This document shows positions 1 through 11,290 of a DNA stretch of 64,000 nt, in pieces. The stretch spans positions 992,001 through 1,056,000 of the forward strand of contig JAGPNK010000003.1 of assembly GCA_020746835.1 (NCBI GenBank), in the 5' to 3' direction. Source of the stretch: Stachybotrys elegans (Eukaryota; Ascomycota; Sordariomycetes; Hypocreales; Stachybotryaceae). Position 1 is the stretch's first letter; the number at the start of each line of letters is the position of its first letter. The notes below the pieces were generated by a model. That model did not search any database. It was not told where the DNA came from and saw only the letters and a list, made by a program, of their open reading frames with translations. The translations under genes were made by a program, and so were the position numbers.

Positions 1-24
1 CTTGATGGTTGGAAAGGATCTCAT
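1..24 (-). CDS. Possible start of a minus-strand gene running off the left edge
   Basis: On the minus strand an ATG lies at 24-22 with a purine at -3, preceded by a pyrimidine-rich stretch (about 50-150 read on the minus strand) of the sort that forms fungal 5' leaders. Only eight codons (beginning MRSFPTIK) are inside the window. No function can be given. It could equally be a chance ATG. Confidence 0.25.
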
Positions 25-1677
25 GCTTGATATGGCAGATGGGTGTGGAAATGGTGACGATGTGACAGGTTCAGGACCGAGGTGAAGGGCGATTTTCTAG
101 GGAAAAGAATGAAAGAGGAGAAGAGAAGAAGAGGGGAAGCAGGAGTAGAGCAGGAGAGTCGACGCAAGATATCTCAGCCAGAGCTGCTCACGGGGAGAGG
201 AGGGGCAGTTGATAGTGACGCCAGCAATGGTGAAATGACACGGTCTGTTTGAGAAATAGTGGCATCGGACATAGATGACCCGAGCATGAAGACGTTGAGA
301 TGCCGCGCCGGTACCCGCTCTCGGCACGTCCCTGCTTGGCCATAATGAGTCTGCCACGACGGGCAAGCCAATAATAGTAGATGAAAGCCGTTTGGCCATA
401 GTTTGTACAGGTGATGCTATACAGCCTCCTCGGGGCATGTGAGATGCCGAGCGTGACGGACCAGCCCGTGGAAGGATGGGTGGAGACGGATGCTTCCATG
501 TTTCCGAACTATCCTCGTCAGCCTCAATGGGGATGTCCAGAAACGCAATAGTTTGGCGACTGCAATGAAGGTCACATGGCTATCGCTGTGCTGGCGAAGG
601 TTATCACCAGGGCTGGCGGCGAAGGTCATAGCTAGCAACCAAGATTAGAATACCTCGGCCAGCAGCCCTGACTGTGACCTCTGCCGGCAGCCCTGATGAC
701 AACCTTTGCCATTGCACCTATGATCCCTCTAAAAGCAGGTGTTAGCGATGATGCGCGTCCGAAATACGACGCAAATACGACACATGGTGTTTTGGGCCAT
801 CGAACCCAAATCTTCAACAGGCAAACCGTTGACCAATTCACCAATCACAGGCGACGATTCTCCCCCGCCTGAGCTGCCCCGGATCAGATGGAGAACCAAG
901 AAGAGGGGCGGGATAAGATTCTGGGCACATCAGACGTTACCAATGGCATAGCTGCGGCCAGGGCCAGTTTATAGCGCACGGGAGAGACGATGACTTCCAA
1001 ATGACATGAACCTACCTGTTCTACATTGTACTTGTAGGTAATCAATCAATCCAAGGTTCCAGTTGGGGCCTCAGGCGACTCGACTGTCGTATCGATAAGG
1101 GGGCGTTTGCTTCAGCGGTCGATGATGAAGGAGCTGATGGCTGCACCTGCCCTGCTGGATTGATTGCTTGCCGGGTTCTCCGCATTTCATTTTTTGCTCG
1201 ACGGACCAGACTTTCGACTCACTCCAAAACCCCTACAAACAACCCGACAACTCAAAACTCCTCACCTCACTTCTGCCTCTCTCCTCTCTTCTCTCTCCTC
1301 ACCCTTCCAATCGCACTGATCGTCGTGCTCGCTGCCAGCGCTGCCCGCTCACTGCGCATTCCCATTACCCACCTGCTCGCGAGCTTCTCCTCAGGACGCT
1401 TTGATTCTCCCCACACTCACTCAACATTGGCCCGAATCTAGCCCAGATCCTCGATGAGCTAAGGCTCCCACGTCTCCCGAGCCATCTTCGTCCCGCAACC
1501 CGAGGTCCTTCCATCCAGCCCGGCCTCGACACACAACCGGCCGAGCCTCGCTTTTGCCCAATTGTCCTGCTCGCCATCCTCTCTGCCGATTCCTCCGCCC
1601 GGCCGCCCTCGGTCGAATCCACCCTCACATCCAGGTCGTTGGCCAGGCAGATAGCCAGCCCGCCGGCTTCGCCCGCC
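25..1677. other. Intergenic region and leader of the first Zn2Cys6 gene
   Basis: I see no supported gene here. Bases 25-450 are pyrimidine-rich on the minus strand and could be the leader of a gene leaving the window on the left. Bases 1200-1677 are pyrimidine-rich on the plus strand and probably form the 5' leader of the transcription factor starting at 1678. Short open frames have no protein-like composition. Confidence 0.5.
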
Positions 1678-4513
1678 ATGCACAACGGTGGCTCCGACGA
1701 CAAGCTGCCGTCACCCTCGGGCTCCTTTGCAGGCGCCAACCTGGGCGACCAGGAGAGCGACTACCACTCCGACGACGACAACGATGTCTCCACTGTTCGC
1801 AATGGGAAGCGGAAGCGCCCAATATCCGTCTCGTATGTTGCCGTAGCCCTCTTGCATTTCCCTCCCGTACCCGGCGTCCAAGCCGTGTCCTGCCACCCGT
1901 CATCCGTTCCACTGCCCACTCCTTGACTTCCTCAACCCATCCTGCCTTGCTTGTCGTGGCTTATCCATGCCTGCTCCTGTCCATTACTCCATTGCCCCTC
2001 CATGCCTTCAGCAGTCTCATCCGTCTCATCATCTCCTTCGCCCTCTCGGTCTTCTTTGTCCCAAGACTACGGTACCCTGGATCTTGATGTTCCGGATCAA
2101 CCAGTTGATCATCTAGAGAAGCCTGAAGTAGCTAACCCTGCGTTCGGAAGATGTGAGCTTTGCAAGCAGAGAAAGGTATATTGCCAGACTTCCACTGCCG
2201 CCCCGCAACCGCTAATTGCTTGCGCCTTAGGTCAAATGCGATCGTGGTCAACCATCCTGCGGGTGGTGTAGCCGGAATGGCGCAACCTGCGAGTACAAGG
2301 AGAGACGAAAACCAGGATTGAGAGCAGGTTACGGCCGTGAGCTCGAGGCTCGGCTCGACAAGCTCGAGGCCATCCTAAGGTCTCATTCCGAGATTCTTCA
2401 CACCTTCAACTCTTCCAACCAAACCAACCCGCCCACCAGCATACGCAATAGCAATCCGAGCCTCCCCAGCGATCATGGCACTCCCAGGGATATGGCGCCT
2501 GTCTTCAGAGCCTCCGAGTCTATTCGAACACCTCAAGCCGAGACGGCGCTTTTCTTGCAGAAGCCATCTACCTTTACTCCCAGCACACAGAGCCTTGAAT
2601 TTGGTGTACCCCCGACGCCCGGCCTGCACGATGGATTTACAAACGGTCAGCTACCCATGTCGGGCATGACGGGGCCTCCGCCCGTCCCGAGCCTCCAGGC
2701 AACGACAGCCGCACAGGAATACTTTGGCAATGGCCAGAATATGCAGAACCAAGTAGTAGCCATGCCTCAGCCAGGCGCCCCGCCAGCCCCAGACCAAGAC
2801 ATGCCACCATACGATCTCCTGTACGCACTTGTCGATTTGTATTTCAAGCACATCAACACTTGGTGCCCAATTCTGCACCGAAAATCCACACTCGATGCCC
2901 TGTTCGGCCCATCCACGCTCCAAGAGACGGATCGCATACTCCTCCACGCCATCGTTGCCACCACAATGCGTTACTCGACCGACGCCCGGCTCACGGAGGA
3001 GAGGCGGCGGCATTACCACCAGGTCTCCAAGCAGAGAGTACTACTTTACGGCATGGAGAACTCGTCAGTCCATTCACTGCAAGCCCTGGTGATACTGGCA
3101 CTTGACTTGGTCGGAAGCAGCAATGGGCCTCCCGGATGGAACATCATGGCTCTCATCACCCGCTCCGTGGTTCAGCTGGGGTTGGCCGTGGAACCGACAT
3201 CCTTCAGTGTGTCACCCAACTACACCTCCATCTACACCCTTCGCGCCATGATTCTCCCTGAGCCTAAAGACTTTATCGAAGATGAGGCCCGTCGACGACT
3301 CTTCTGGATGGTTTACCTGCTCGATAGGTATGCCACCATTGCCACAGCCTTTGACTTTGCCCTCGACGACAAGGAGATAGATCGGACTCTCCCGTGCCGT
3401 GACGACTTGTGGTTCAAGAACCAAAAGGTGGAGACGAGGTGGTTTAAGACAAGAGAGCATCACGAGGATGCGCCAGAGTATGACGTGAACAAGCCTGAGA
3501 ATTTGGGCGCGTTTGCCTATTACATTGAGATCCTCAGCACGCTGTCCAAAATTCACAAGTTCCTCAAGAAGCCTGTCGATATCAGCGCTCTGAGCGATGT
3601 AGAAGAGTGGCAGCTACGTTACAAGGAACTCGACAGCACGCTCACCACTTGGAAATTCGGCTTGCCCGGAGAGTTTGGCAACATGGCCAAGCTTTTCCAG
3701 CCCGGCAGCAGGAACATTAACTGTGGGTGGATCATGCTGCATGCAACCTACCACACTGCTGTTATCCGACTGCACTCCTCGGCTGCCTACCCGACAACGC
3801 GCTCTCCCATCTTCACTCCCTCATATAGCGCGTCCCAGCGCTGCCATGCTGCCGTGGAGAATATTGCTGCACTCGGTGAATTTGCCGTAAATAACGGGCT
3901 AATCTCCAAGTTGGGGCCTCCCTTTGCCTTTACACTCTGGGTAGCGGCTCGACTGTTGCTGGTTCACGGATCGACTGTCGAGCGCAAATTGTCTCCGCAA
4001 ATCACCTTCTTCGTTGACACACTGCGCGAGATGGCGCGGTACTGGCCCGTGGCGGGGAGATACTGTGAGCTGCTGCAGCGGGTGCTGGATGAGCACCGTG
4101 ACAGCGAGCGCCAAGGTGACGGTGTGACACCGAGTTCTGTCAAGATCTTGTCAGACATGCGCAGAACCGCCTTTGACCTTGACTTTCTCATTTCTCGTCA
4201 GCCTCGCCATGGCGCCGCTGGTCCTCACAGTAGACTACCCAGCGTGACTCCGGCCCGAACACCGGTCCCCAACGACTTGGAGTATCTTGATGTGTTCGAC
4301 TTCTTCAACGTCCCCCGCCTACCGTTTGGAGGGGAGAATATAGGTGCAGTGACGCCATCGCCGGCCCCAGGAGCCGACATGGATGGAAACAACAACAGCT
4401 CCGCGCCTCCGACAGGACCAGTGAACGAGTTCAACATTACAAATTTCACCGTGGACGCAAACAGCGATTGGCTATTTAAGCAAGAGGGCGACAAGTACAT
4501 GAACCCGAGTTAA
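1678..4513 (+). CDS. Zn2Cys6 transcription factor with fungal-specific regulatory domain
   Basis: Nuclear sequence-specific regulator; target unknown. Proposed exons are 1678-1832, 2151-2175 and 2231-4513, giving 820 residues. Joining them yields KRKRPISVS followed directly by the finger. The finger is a canonical C-x2-C-x6-C-x6-C-x2-C-x6-C (Cys53, 56, 63, 70, 73, 80), then a basic linker and a short coiled coil (about residues 90-110). The stretch from about residue 250 to 570 (DLYFKHINTWCPILHRKS, then EDEARRRLFWMVYLLDRY) is the Fungal_trans domain typical of these factors. The second intron (2176-2230) splits the finger, as is common in this family. The first intron, 318 nt, is long for this window, and its last ~150 nt are open in frame with the finger, so an alternative N-terminus is possible. 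ATG 1678 is the first ATG in the exon 1 frame. It converges on the hydrolase gene, with 235 bp between stops. Confidence 0.88.
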
Positions 4514-4748
4514 TGAGGATGACAACAAGAAATGATGTATATGGCTACTGGCTTGATTAATGCCAGCCTTGATGAGCATAAGACGCAGAGGATGAGGATG
4601 TTTGATTAGAAGGGCTCGATGACATACGAGTATCGCATGCTGTAGCAATTTCGGCGTTTTGGATGATGTAAGAGGCGGAACCCCCCGGGGAGTTGATGTA
4701 GCGGACTGTTTCCAATACAAACCTAGCGGTGCCTTTGACTTGTCTACC

Positions 4749-5911
4749 TTACGTGCTCGCTTTTGTCCTTTGGACTTCAGGCCATTCGTCCGTTGGAAGG
4801 GGGCCGTCGAGTAAACCACCACCACTGCCCATAATGCTGTCGAAGAAAGCCTTCACAAAGATAGTCGTTATCTCCCGCATGCGATACCCATCAAGAGGAC
4901 CAAGTCGCATATGGGCCTTGCCAACGCCCAACACCTCGGCCAGGACCGTGAGATCGACAAAGTCACTGTGTCTCGTCCCCTCCACTGTCAGGAGCTGCCA
5001 CTCCCCTGTCTGCAACCCCAGAAAGGCATCCCACGAGGGATCCGTGGTCGTATTATGCCCCTCCCCCGCCATGATCATGAACGGGCCCTCAATGTTCGTC
5101 GTGTTGTCCCCGACCATTGAGCCGTCGAGGTTGATGCCTCCCACGACGGACTCTGCGTACGCGACGGAGGCGACGCCCGCGTTGCCGCCGATGGAGTGGC
5201 CGACGGCGACATAGCACGATGTATTAATGGGCAAGGCGTTTTCTGCTGCAAAGCTGGGCAGGAAGTCTAGAAGCGCGAGCGTGTCGGGTACGCGATTGGT
5301 GTAGATGTCGTAGGCCGAGTCCCACGTCTCGTCAAAGGGTATCCCGGCGATGCCTTCGCCGCTGGGGAGCTGGAGGTAGGGGACCTCGCCGGGGTGGTCG
5401 AGACATATGACTGTGTAGCCCATGCTCGCGAGGTCCATGGCCAGCACGGAGTCCAGCACGCATGGGTTGCTGGCTCCCGCGCTGAGAAGCACCGTGGGGA
5501 GAGCCTCGCGGTCTGCCTTTGGGCGGTGAGGCGCCTCTGGTGCGATGGGAGCTCGGACTCTGCTCATGATGCCGGCGGGCAAGTCGTATCTCGCTTCGTA
5601 GTACCGGGCGAGGTGCTCGTCTACGTAGCGCATTGTGCGGTTGCTGCATGAGCTTGAGACGGTGGGATAGAACATGGAAGCCAGCACGAAGCTTCCTGTG
5701 CCGTTCCACTCGGGCGGTGCGACGGGATCATTGTATGTTGTGTGCGGGACAATGAACTGCGTCTTTCCAACTGATTCACTTGTCACTATGCAGTATCGTG
5801 GGTTCGGAGGGGTTTCATACCTGGATATTCGCCCATAGGGGCGGGTAACATGATGCTGCCATCGATCGCCGCAACAAGGGGCAAAGCCCACAAGACAAGT
5901 CGGCCAAGCAT
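4749..5911 (-). CDS. Secreted PAF-acetylhydrolase-like alpha/beta hydrolase
   Basis: Proposed exons are 5911-5821 and 5770-4749 (minus strand), separated by a 50-nt GT-AG intron, giving 370 residues. The N-terminus (MLGRLVLWALPLVAA) looks like a signal peptide, so the enzyme is probably secreted; several N-x-S/T sites agree. Splicing joins MGEYP to VGKTQ, restoring the G-x-YPVG start typical of the platelet-activating-factor acetylhydrolase group (PF03403-like). The nucleophile elbow GHSIGG puts the catalytic serine at 223. Asp246 (NLDGS) and His298 (GTRHSDF) complete a plausible triad. Expected activity is hydrolysis of short acyl or oxidised phospholipid esters or similar small esters; the real substrate is unknown. 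A TTAAATA box lies about 65 bp upstream. Confidence 0.82.
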
Positions 5912-6776
5912 GCTGTTCTCTTTCTTGTGTTCTGTGAGCAACTCTCTGCTACCAGTCTTAGCAAGTCTGAGCTGTATTTAAGCGACTGGATTTGAGATCC
6001 AGACGTGCTTACTCTGGTGGCCTCCTCGTCTAGTACGGAAGGGGAAAGTCCCAGAAAGGATCCAAGAATCATCACTCCGTAAAGAGAGCATGGGTGTTAA
6101 TGGGGTGAGGGCATCCACAAATCGGATATGGGAGGTTGATCCCTGCTATCGCAATGCCTTCAGGTTTCCACAGCTGAAATTTGTTCTGTTATTGTTTTGT
6201 CTTTGCTTCTGAACTTGGTGCTTAAAATCAAGGAGGGTCAGCTGATTATCTTATTCTTCCAATATCGTGTAGTTCTTACGTAGGAATGGATGAGGGCTCT
6301 CATCAACTAACACATGGCTGTGGGTTGTTGTTGTCGTGGATAAACGCCAATAGCCCTTTCGGATCCAGCAAGCAATTTTCATGGGACCTACTCCGTAGTT
6401 TCATTATTAATAAGGAAGAAATAATGAGGCAATTCAAAATCATGAAACCCGAATCGTGGGTTTTATTCTCTATCAAAAATTTATATCCAGGTGAAAGCCG
6501 CAGTATCCAAAGGGGAGTTGTATGAAGGGGGATCCGTCTTTGTTCATGGCTTTCATCCACTTTACTCAATTCAATACCGCAACCAGAAAGCAGAAAATAA
6601 AATGAGTTAGTCTTAGTACTGTATATTGGGCTTGGTGTTTGTTGCCCTCGTATCTTGCTCTCGTTCCCCGCAGGGGTATATCGTCGGCTTTAAGTCTGTA
6701 CCAATATCCACACAAGTTGTCGGACATAACGAATCCGATACATATCATACTGCCGATTATTCCAAGTCTCTATAGC
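5912..6776. other. Divergent intergenic region, AT-richer
   Basis: This lies between the hydrolase (minus) and the dehydrogenase (plus). It is visibly richer in A+T than its surroundings. On the minus strand a TTAAATA motif (5975-5982) fits the hydrolase promoter. I see no supported gene. Confidence 0.5.
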
Positions 6777-6783
6777 TATAAAG
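6777..6783 (+). promoter_or_regulatory. TATA box of the short-chain dehydrogenase gene
   Basis: TATAAAG lies 111 bp before the ATG at 6894, a normal distance for a fungal promoter. Confidence 0.45.
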
Positions 6784-6893
6784 ATTGAGCTTTAGCTGTG
6801 TAATTGTAGTTTCGAAGCTCCAAACAAAGGTGATCAAATCTACAGTATTCTACTTGAGCCCTGAGCCACCCTCTGCGCTTAAGGTTCTTCAAC

Positions 6894-7951
6894 ATGTCCA
6901 TCAGTTCGGCTCTTCACGGCGCTGGCTCTACTCTCTACTCAAACCTCTTTGTTACTCTGCCACTACCAGCCGCGAATCCGCAATTGGCCGATCAAACTTT
7001 CATTGCTACCGGTGCCAACACTGGTCTTGGGCTTGAGTCATGCCGCCATCTAGTCAAGATAGGCGTCGGAAGACTCATCATGGCGGTCCGGAGCGAGTCC
7101 AAAGGCAAAGCTGCTAGAGAGGAGCTCCTTTCGGAAACGGATGTCAAGACTTCCATCGAGGTGTGGCCCATTGACATGGAGGACTACGAGTCTATCAAGA
7201 TGTTCGCCAGCAGAGCCTCTCAGCTGTCTCGTATTGATGGGGTGCTTGCTAATGCAGGCATCCTGACGAATACATGGTCTACTAACCAAGGAAACGAGAA
7301 GACGCTTACCGTCAACATTATTGGCACATTTTTGCTGTATTTGCTTCTGCTTCCGGCAATGAAGGAGTCAGGACGCAGGACAGGAAACATCTGCCGCTTC
7401 ACCATCCCAAACAGCGCGCTGCACTATCTAGCTCCTACGGCCGAGCTGGAACCTAAAAGCCAGACTATCATGGACCGGCTCAACGACCCAAAGCAGGCTA
7501 ACATGGCTGGGCGGTACAACCTGAGCAAGTTGCTTGTCATTTACGCAGTACGTGAATTTGCCGACCGCGCCGCCAGGGACGGAGCGCCATCGGTAATCAT
7601 CAACACGCCGAACCCGAGCTTTTGCAGGTCGAACCTAGTCAACGGGGCGCAGAGATCGACGGGGTTCGCGATTGGAGAAAGACTATTTGCACGTTCAACG
7701 GAAGAGGGCAGCAGGGCCCTTGTTCACGGTCTTCTTGCAGGGCCCGAAAGCAGCGGGCAGTATCTAACAAACTGCCATGTTCAGCGGTAAGTGCATCGTG
7801 TTGGTCTTTGAGCGACGCGGCTGACTTGCATAGTCCGTCCAAGGAGGTGACGGGGACTTGGGGTCAAAAGGTTCAGAAGCGGTTCTTTGCAGAGTTGGTC
7901 GAGAAACTTGATGCAATCAGCCCGGGAGGCAAGGAAGATGTGGGACTTTGA
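6894..7951 (+). CDS. Short-chain dehydrogenase/reductase
   Basis: Exons 6894-7786 and 7834-7951 (47-nt intron, gtaagt...catag with a gctgac branch point) encode 336 residues. This is a classical Rossmann-fold SDR: the NAD(P)-binding motif TGANTGLG (39-46), the NAG motif (120-122), a catalytic serine in IPNSALHY (Ser174) and the active-site YNLSK (Tyr208, Lys212). It belongs to the retinol dehydrogenase/WW-oxidoreductase-like fungal group and should reduce or oxidise an alcohol or ketone with NAD(P)H; the substrate cannot be read from sequence. Arg66 after the second beta strand (MAVRS) suggests NADP preference. It stands alone, with no neighbouring pathway genes. Splicing adds the C-terminal tail ending EDVGL; without it the frame stops right after the intron boundary. 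Confidence 0.85.
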
Positions 7952-9859
7952 ACAGAGATATGTTTGCCCTAGAGCGTTGATACCATAGCATCATGTTCAT
8001 GGCGCTTAAGCTTTCGATAGCCAAGGCACTTGGGGTTCCCTTTCCTGCTGGCTCCTACCCTTTCCCCTCTGGTTTCTAATACTAAAACCTTGCTCCTCCC
8101 ATATTCATCATCATGATGTGGCAAATCTTGGTCTTTTCATCAGCTTAACTCAATGATACAGTCAACTGTGTGATGTCATGAGCACACCGCTGGGCGAAGT
8201 ATCGCAAAATAATTCGACAATGTTTATTAATATTTCGTCATACTACCTCAAGTCCGATCACAGCTCGATATCGTCCATCTCGCTTGTTTGACTCAAGTAC
8301 AGGGAACCGCCAAGACGAGCTGATTCCCGAGCAGCAATAGACTAGACCAAAGTATGAAGCCACAATCTAGCTGTCAAGTGGAGTGTCTGTAAAAGTGACA
8401 AAGCTTAGCTGCATCGACTAGTTTGTCCGCCCTGATCTTGGCCCATCGGATTCCGAGTGGTTTGAGCAGTGAACACCAGGAAACATCGTGTGACCTTGAC
8501 GAGCGCGATGATTCCGGTAATTGGTCGGGAGGCAAGGGGCGCCGTACATACATTATTATTGTCGGTGTAGATGATACTCAGAGCTTTCGTCAAGGGTTAA
8601 TCCTTGGAGCAAAGCGTCCCGCGGCCGCCCGGACGATATGGTCCGAGATAATGATTGGTGATTTGGGGGAATTCCTGAGCGGGGTGGAACAAATGGAAGC
8701 TGGCGGATGGAGTCTCACGCGTCACAAAGACCCTGAGACATGGCCGAGTTGAAGGCCATTTATTGGCATTCGTGCGGGGAGGCTTCAGATGATTTTTGCC
8801 ACCGGGTGTCCCTCCGCTCAAATGCATCGCATTGATTGGACACATGATGCCAAGCAACTGCATATACATATCATGACTCGACCCGCTCGGTTGCTTCTTG
8901 GACTTATGGTCAGACCGCCTGCTCGGATGACACTTGCAGCCAGCCACAAATTCGGCTCGTCGAGATCCGGATGTCTATGAGCTTTGTTAGGACCAAGAGA
9001 GGCGATGCCTGAGGGGTAAGCAACAAATTACCTAAAAATTGCTCACGGCATGGAAATCCGATGCTGATGGTGTGCCATCGCGACTGATGGTCCGCGCAGA
9101 GACACCAAATGGGCTTCTGTCCATCCCAGCAAGGTCGATCGCCAGCCCGGCCTTTTCAAGGGCAAGATGCGCAGCGGTGGTGGCAAACCTGGCAATCGGT
9201 TTCTTTGGACCTGGACCCCTTTTTCTGATGGGGAACAGGGGGTGGTTGCCCTTCATCCCTCAGTGTATGCATGCATGCATGTAGGTGTTGGCTGGTTGTG
9301 GTCAGCCCAGAAAGGATTCTACGGCTGGGTTGACGGGCTTGATGCTCCGGACGCAGCCTTCCAGCCCGGAGCAAAACACCAAGACTTGTGGAGCACCCAA
9401 GCGGCATCTTCCATGAACCCGTCTTACGCATGCTCACGTAGGCGCGGCACCGACATGGGATATCATGCACCGACGAGACTCTAGACCCTCTGCCTTATCT
9501 CCCACACAATTCCGCAGGACATCGTAACACCATTGTAGGAGGCGGCGGACGCGGCGGACCGTAACCTTGAATAGCGCCATCGCGGCGCCCAGCAGCCATG
9601 ACTCTGTCAATCTGGCTAGCGGTGCCACGGCGGGAAGAAACCCAAGACACAGGAGGCACACCGATCGGCAATGTCACCAGACTGGGCCGAGGGCCTCGAA
9701 CCGGACCCAATCGGAGCAAAATGTCACGTCCAGCCCTCCCCTCCACTAGCCAGGACTAGAGCGGCGGCTTCCGCGTGACGCTGCACACGAATGTATGCAG
9801 GGACCGGTCTAGAACACAAAAGGTAGACCGTCGGGAGGACCAACCTGCCTGGGAACGGG
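7952..9859. other. Intergenic region
   Basis: I see no supported gene. Open frames are short and have low-complexity or shadow-like translations. An alternating ATGC tract sits at 9267-9282. Base composition changes from AT-richer (8.0-8.3 kb) to GC-rich (9.5 kb onward). Confidence 0.45.
9267..9282. repeat. (ATGC)n tetranucleotide tract
   Basis: Four consecutive ATGC units. The tract is self-complementary, so it can form a hairpin or cruciform. No gene is nearby. Confidence 0.7.
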
Positions 9860-10331
9860 ATGCTTCAGTTTATTACAGTGAGCGGCCTTCCTCCCTCTCC
9901 TGTCACGTATCGACAACTCACCCCTCTGGTCTTGACTCACCCCCTGCTCCCCATGCCCTGGCTGTATCACCGCATAGCGAATCGAAGAGGAGATCACACC
10001 AGGTCTGGCAGCAGACATCGACCAAGGAAGCATGCTCATGCCGTCCTACGACGACAGCACAGCCTCGGGAGGCAAACCCGAGGAAGTGAGGACGGAGCCA
10101 GCACACTCTGGCGAGAGGGACGAAGAGTTGCAGGTCATTCTCAGGGAGCTGCGGGCCATGGGAGACCGCTTCGCGATAGCCACCAAGGAACAACTGAGCG
10201 TTTTGCGACTGCTAGCCCCACGAAGTCCGCATAGCCCCGGGCGAGACGTTGATGCCTCACGGAGGTCGCCGTCCTCCTCCAACACCAATAGCACGGCAGG
10301 GAGGCCAACGAAAGACGAGCCTCGGAGATAG
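9860..10331 (+). CDS. Doubtful small gene or pseudogene, charged protein
   Basis: A possible two-exon frame: 9860-9877 (MLQFIT), a 100-nt GT-AG intron, then 9978-10331, joined in phase to give 123 residues. The second exon has a natural-looking charged composition with a probable helix (EELQVILRELRAMG) followed by a basic Ser/Pro-rich tail ending KDEPRR at a TAG. The same frame stays open for another 69 codons after that TAG (10332-10541), again with charged, protein-like content. This may be a pseudogene with one nonsense codon, an intron removing the stop, or chance openness of GC-rich DNA. I do not recognise any family. Confidence 0.25.
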
Positions 10332-10541
10332 TCCCCGTTTTGTCGCACGAGCTTCACGGACAAGCTCGCGGAGCAGCATATAGAGAAAGGGACCGCGGTC
10401 ACCCGCGACACGATTCAACCCCGGCCGGGCCGAGGCTCTGGCAAGGCGGAGGAGCCACGAGCTGCCGTGCAAGACACGGGCTGGAACCGAGAGCGGCCGA
10501 ATAATAGGGGCGCCGGCCCGCTGGAGGGAGTCTTCGCCTGA

Positions 10542-11290
10542 TCCGAGGCGCTGCATTGCTCCCTGGTGCCGAGACCAAGTCCTCGGGTCAGACCAGTATT
10601 GGCCTCGAACGGCCGCATGCCGGGCTGCGAGGGGACTGAGGGGACTTGGCGGAAAAGGTGACTGTGACGACGCATTAGCCAAACCCCACGTTGCAGCAAA
10701 GGGAGATTCCGAGGATCTTCGCTTTAGCCAAGGGCATGCGGGGAAGCTTCATTCCAAGAACCGTAGGACGCAGGGCTGTTTACCAGGCATTGGATGCCAG
10801 AGCCGCCCTGGCGGACCTGCAAACATCGCTATTATGCGGCTGGAATGCAGACGGGAGTCGTCAAGGAGAACGCGCTGTTGGCCGTGTCTTTCAGGACATG
10901 CATGCGCATGACGACATAGTATGCCTTCTGGAGACGAGTTGGCAAACAGCAAAGCTATTATTTGTTGCTGTGAGCTCAGGTACATATTACTACATATATT
11001 ACTCATCATTGACTCCCATTTGAAACAAGTAAGTAAATGGCGAGGACGGCGCTGGCGCCGAAGTAGCTACGTCATTGAATCCGGTCCGGCTTTACTCCAA
11101 GGTCCAACCTCAACTCCAAACATCGTCCATCCATCCGTCCGTCTGTCCATCCTCACTGCAGGCAAACATGCGCCGCCGCGAAATTCGGATTCCCCCAATT
11201 TACAGATGCAATACACTCCGCTTCCTGCGTTGCCAGTAAATGCTACGCTCCGTCATTCGCCCACCATTGCGTGCGAGAGCAGGCATCCCC
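10542..11290. other. Intergenic region and leader of the DHH gene
   Basis: No supported gene. Bases 11090-11160 are rich in short C/T repeats (tccatccatccgtccgtc-like) and probably belong to the promoter or leader of the downstream phosphoesterase gene. Confidence 0.4.

Noticed and set aside
9267..9282. ATGC tract as a transposon terminal repeat
   Set aside because: It is a simple tetranucleotide repeat with no partner copy, target duplication or coding sequence nearby.
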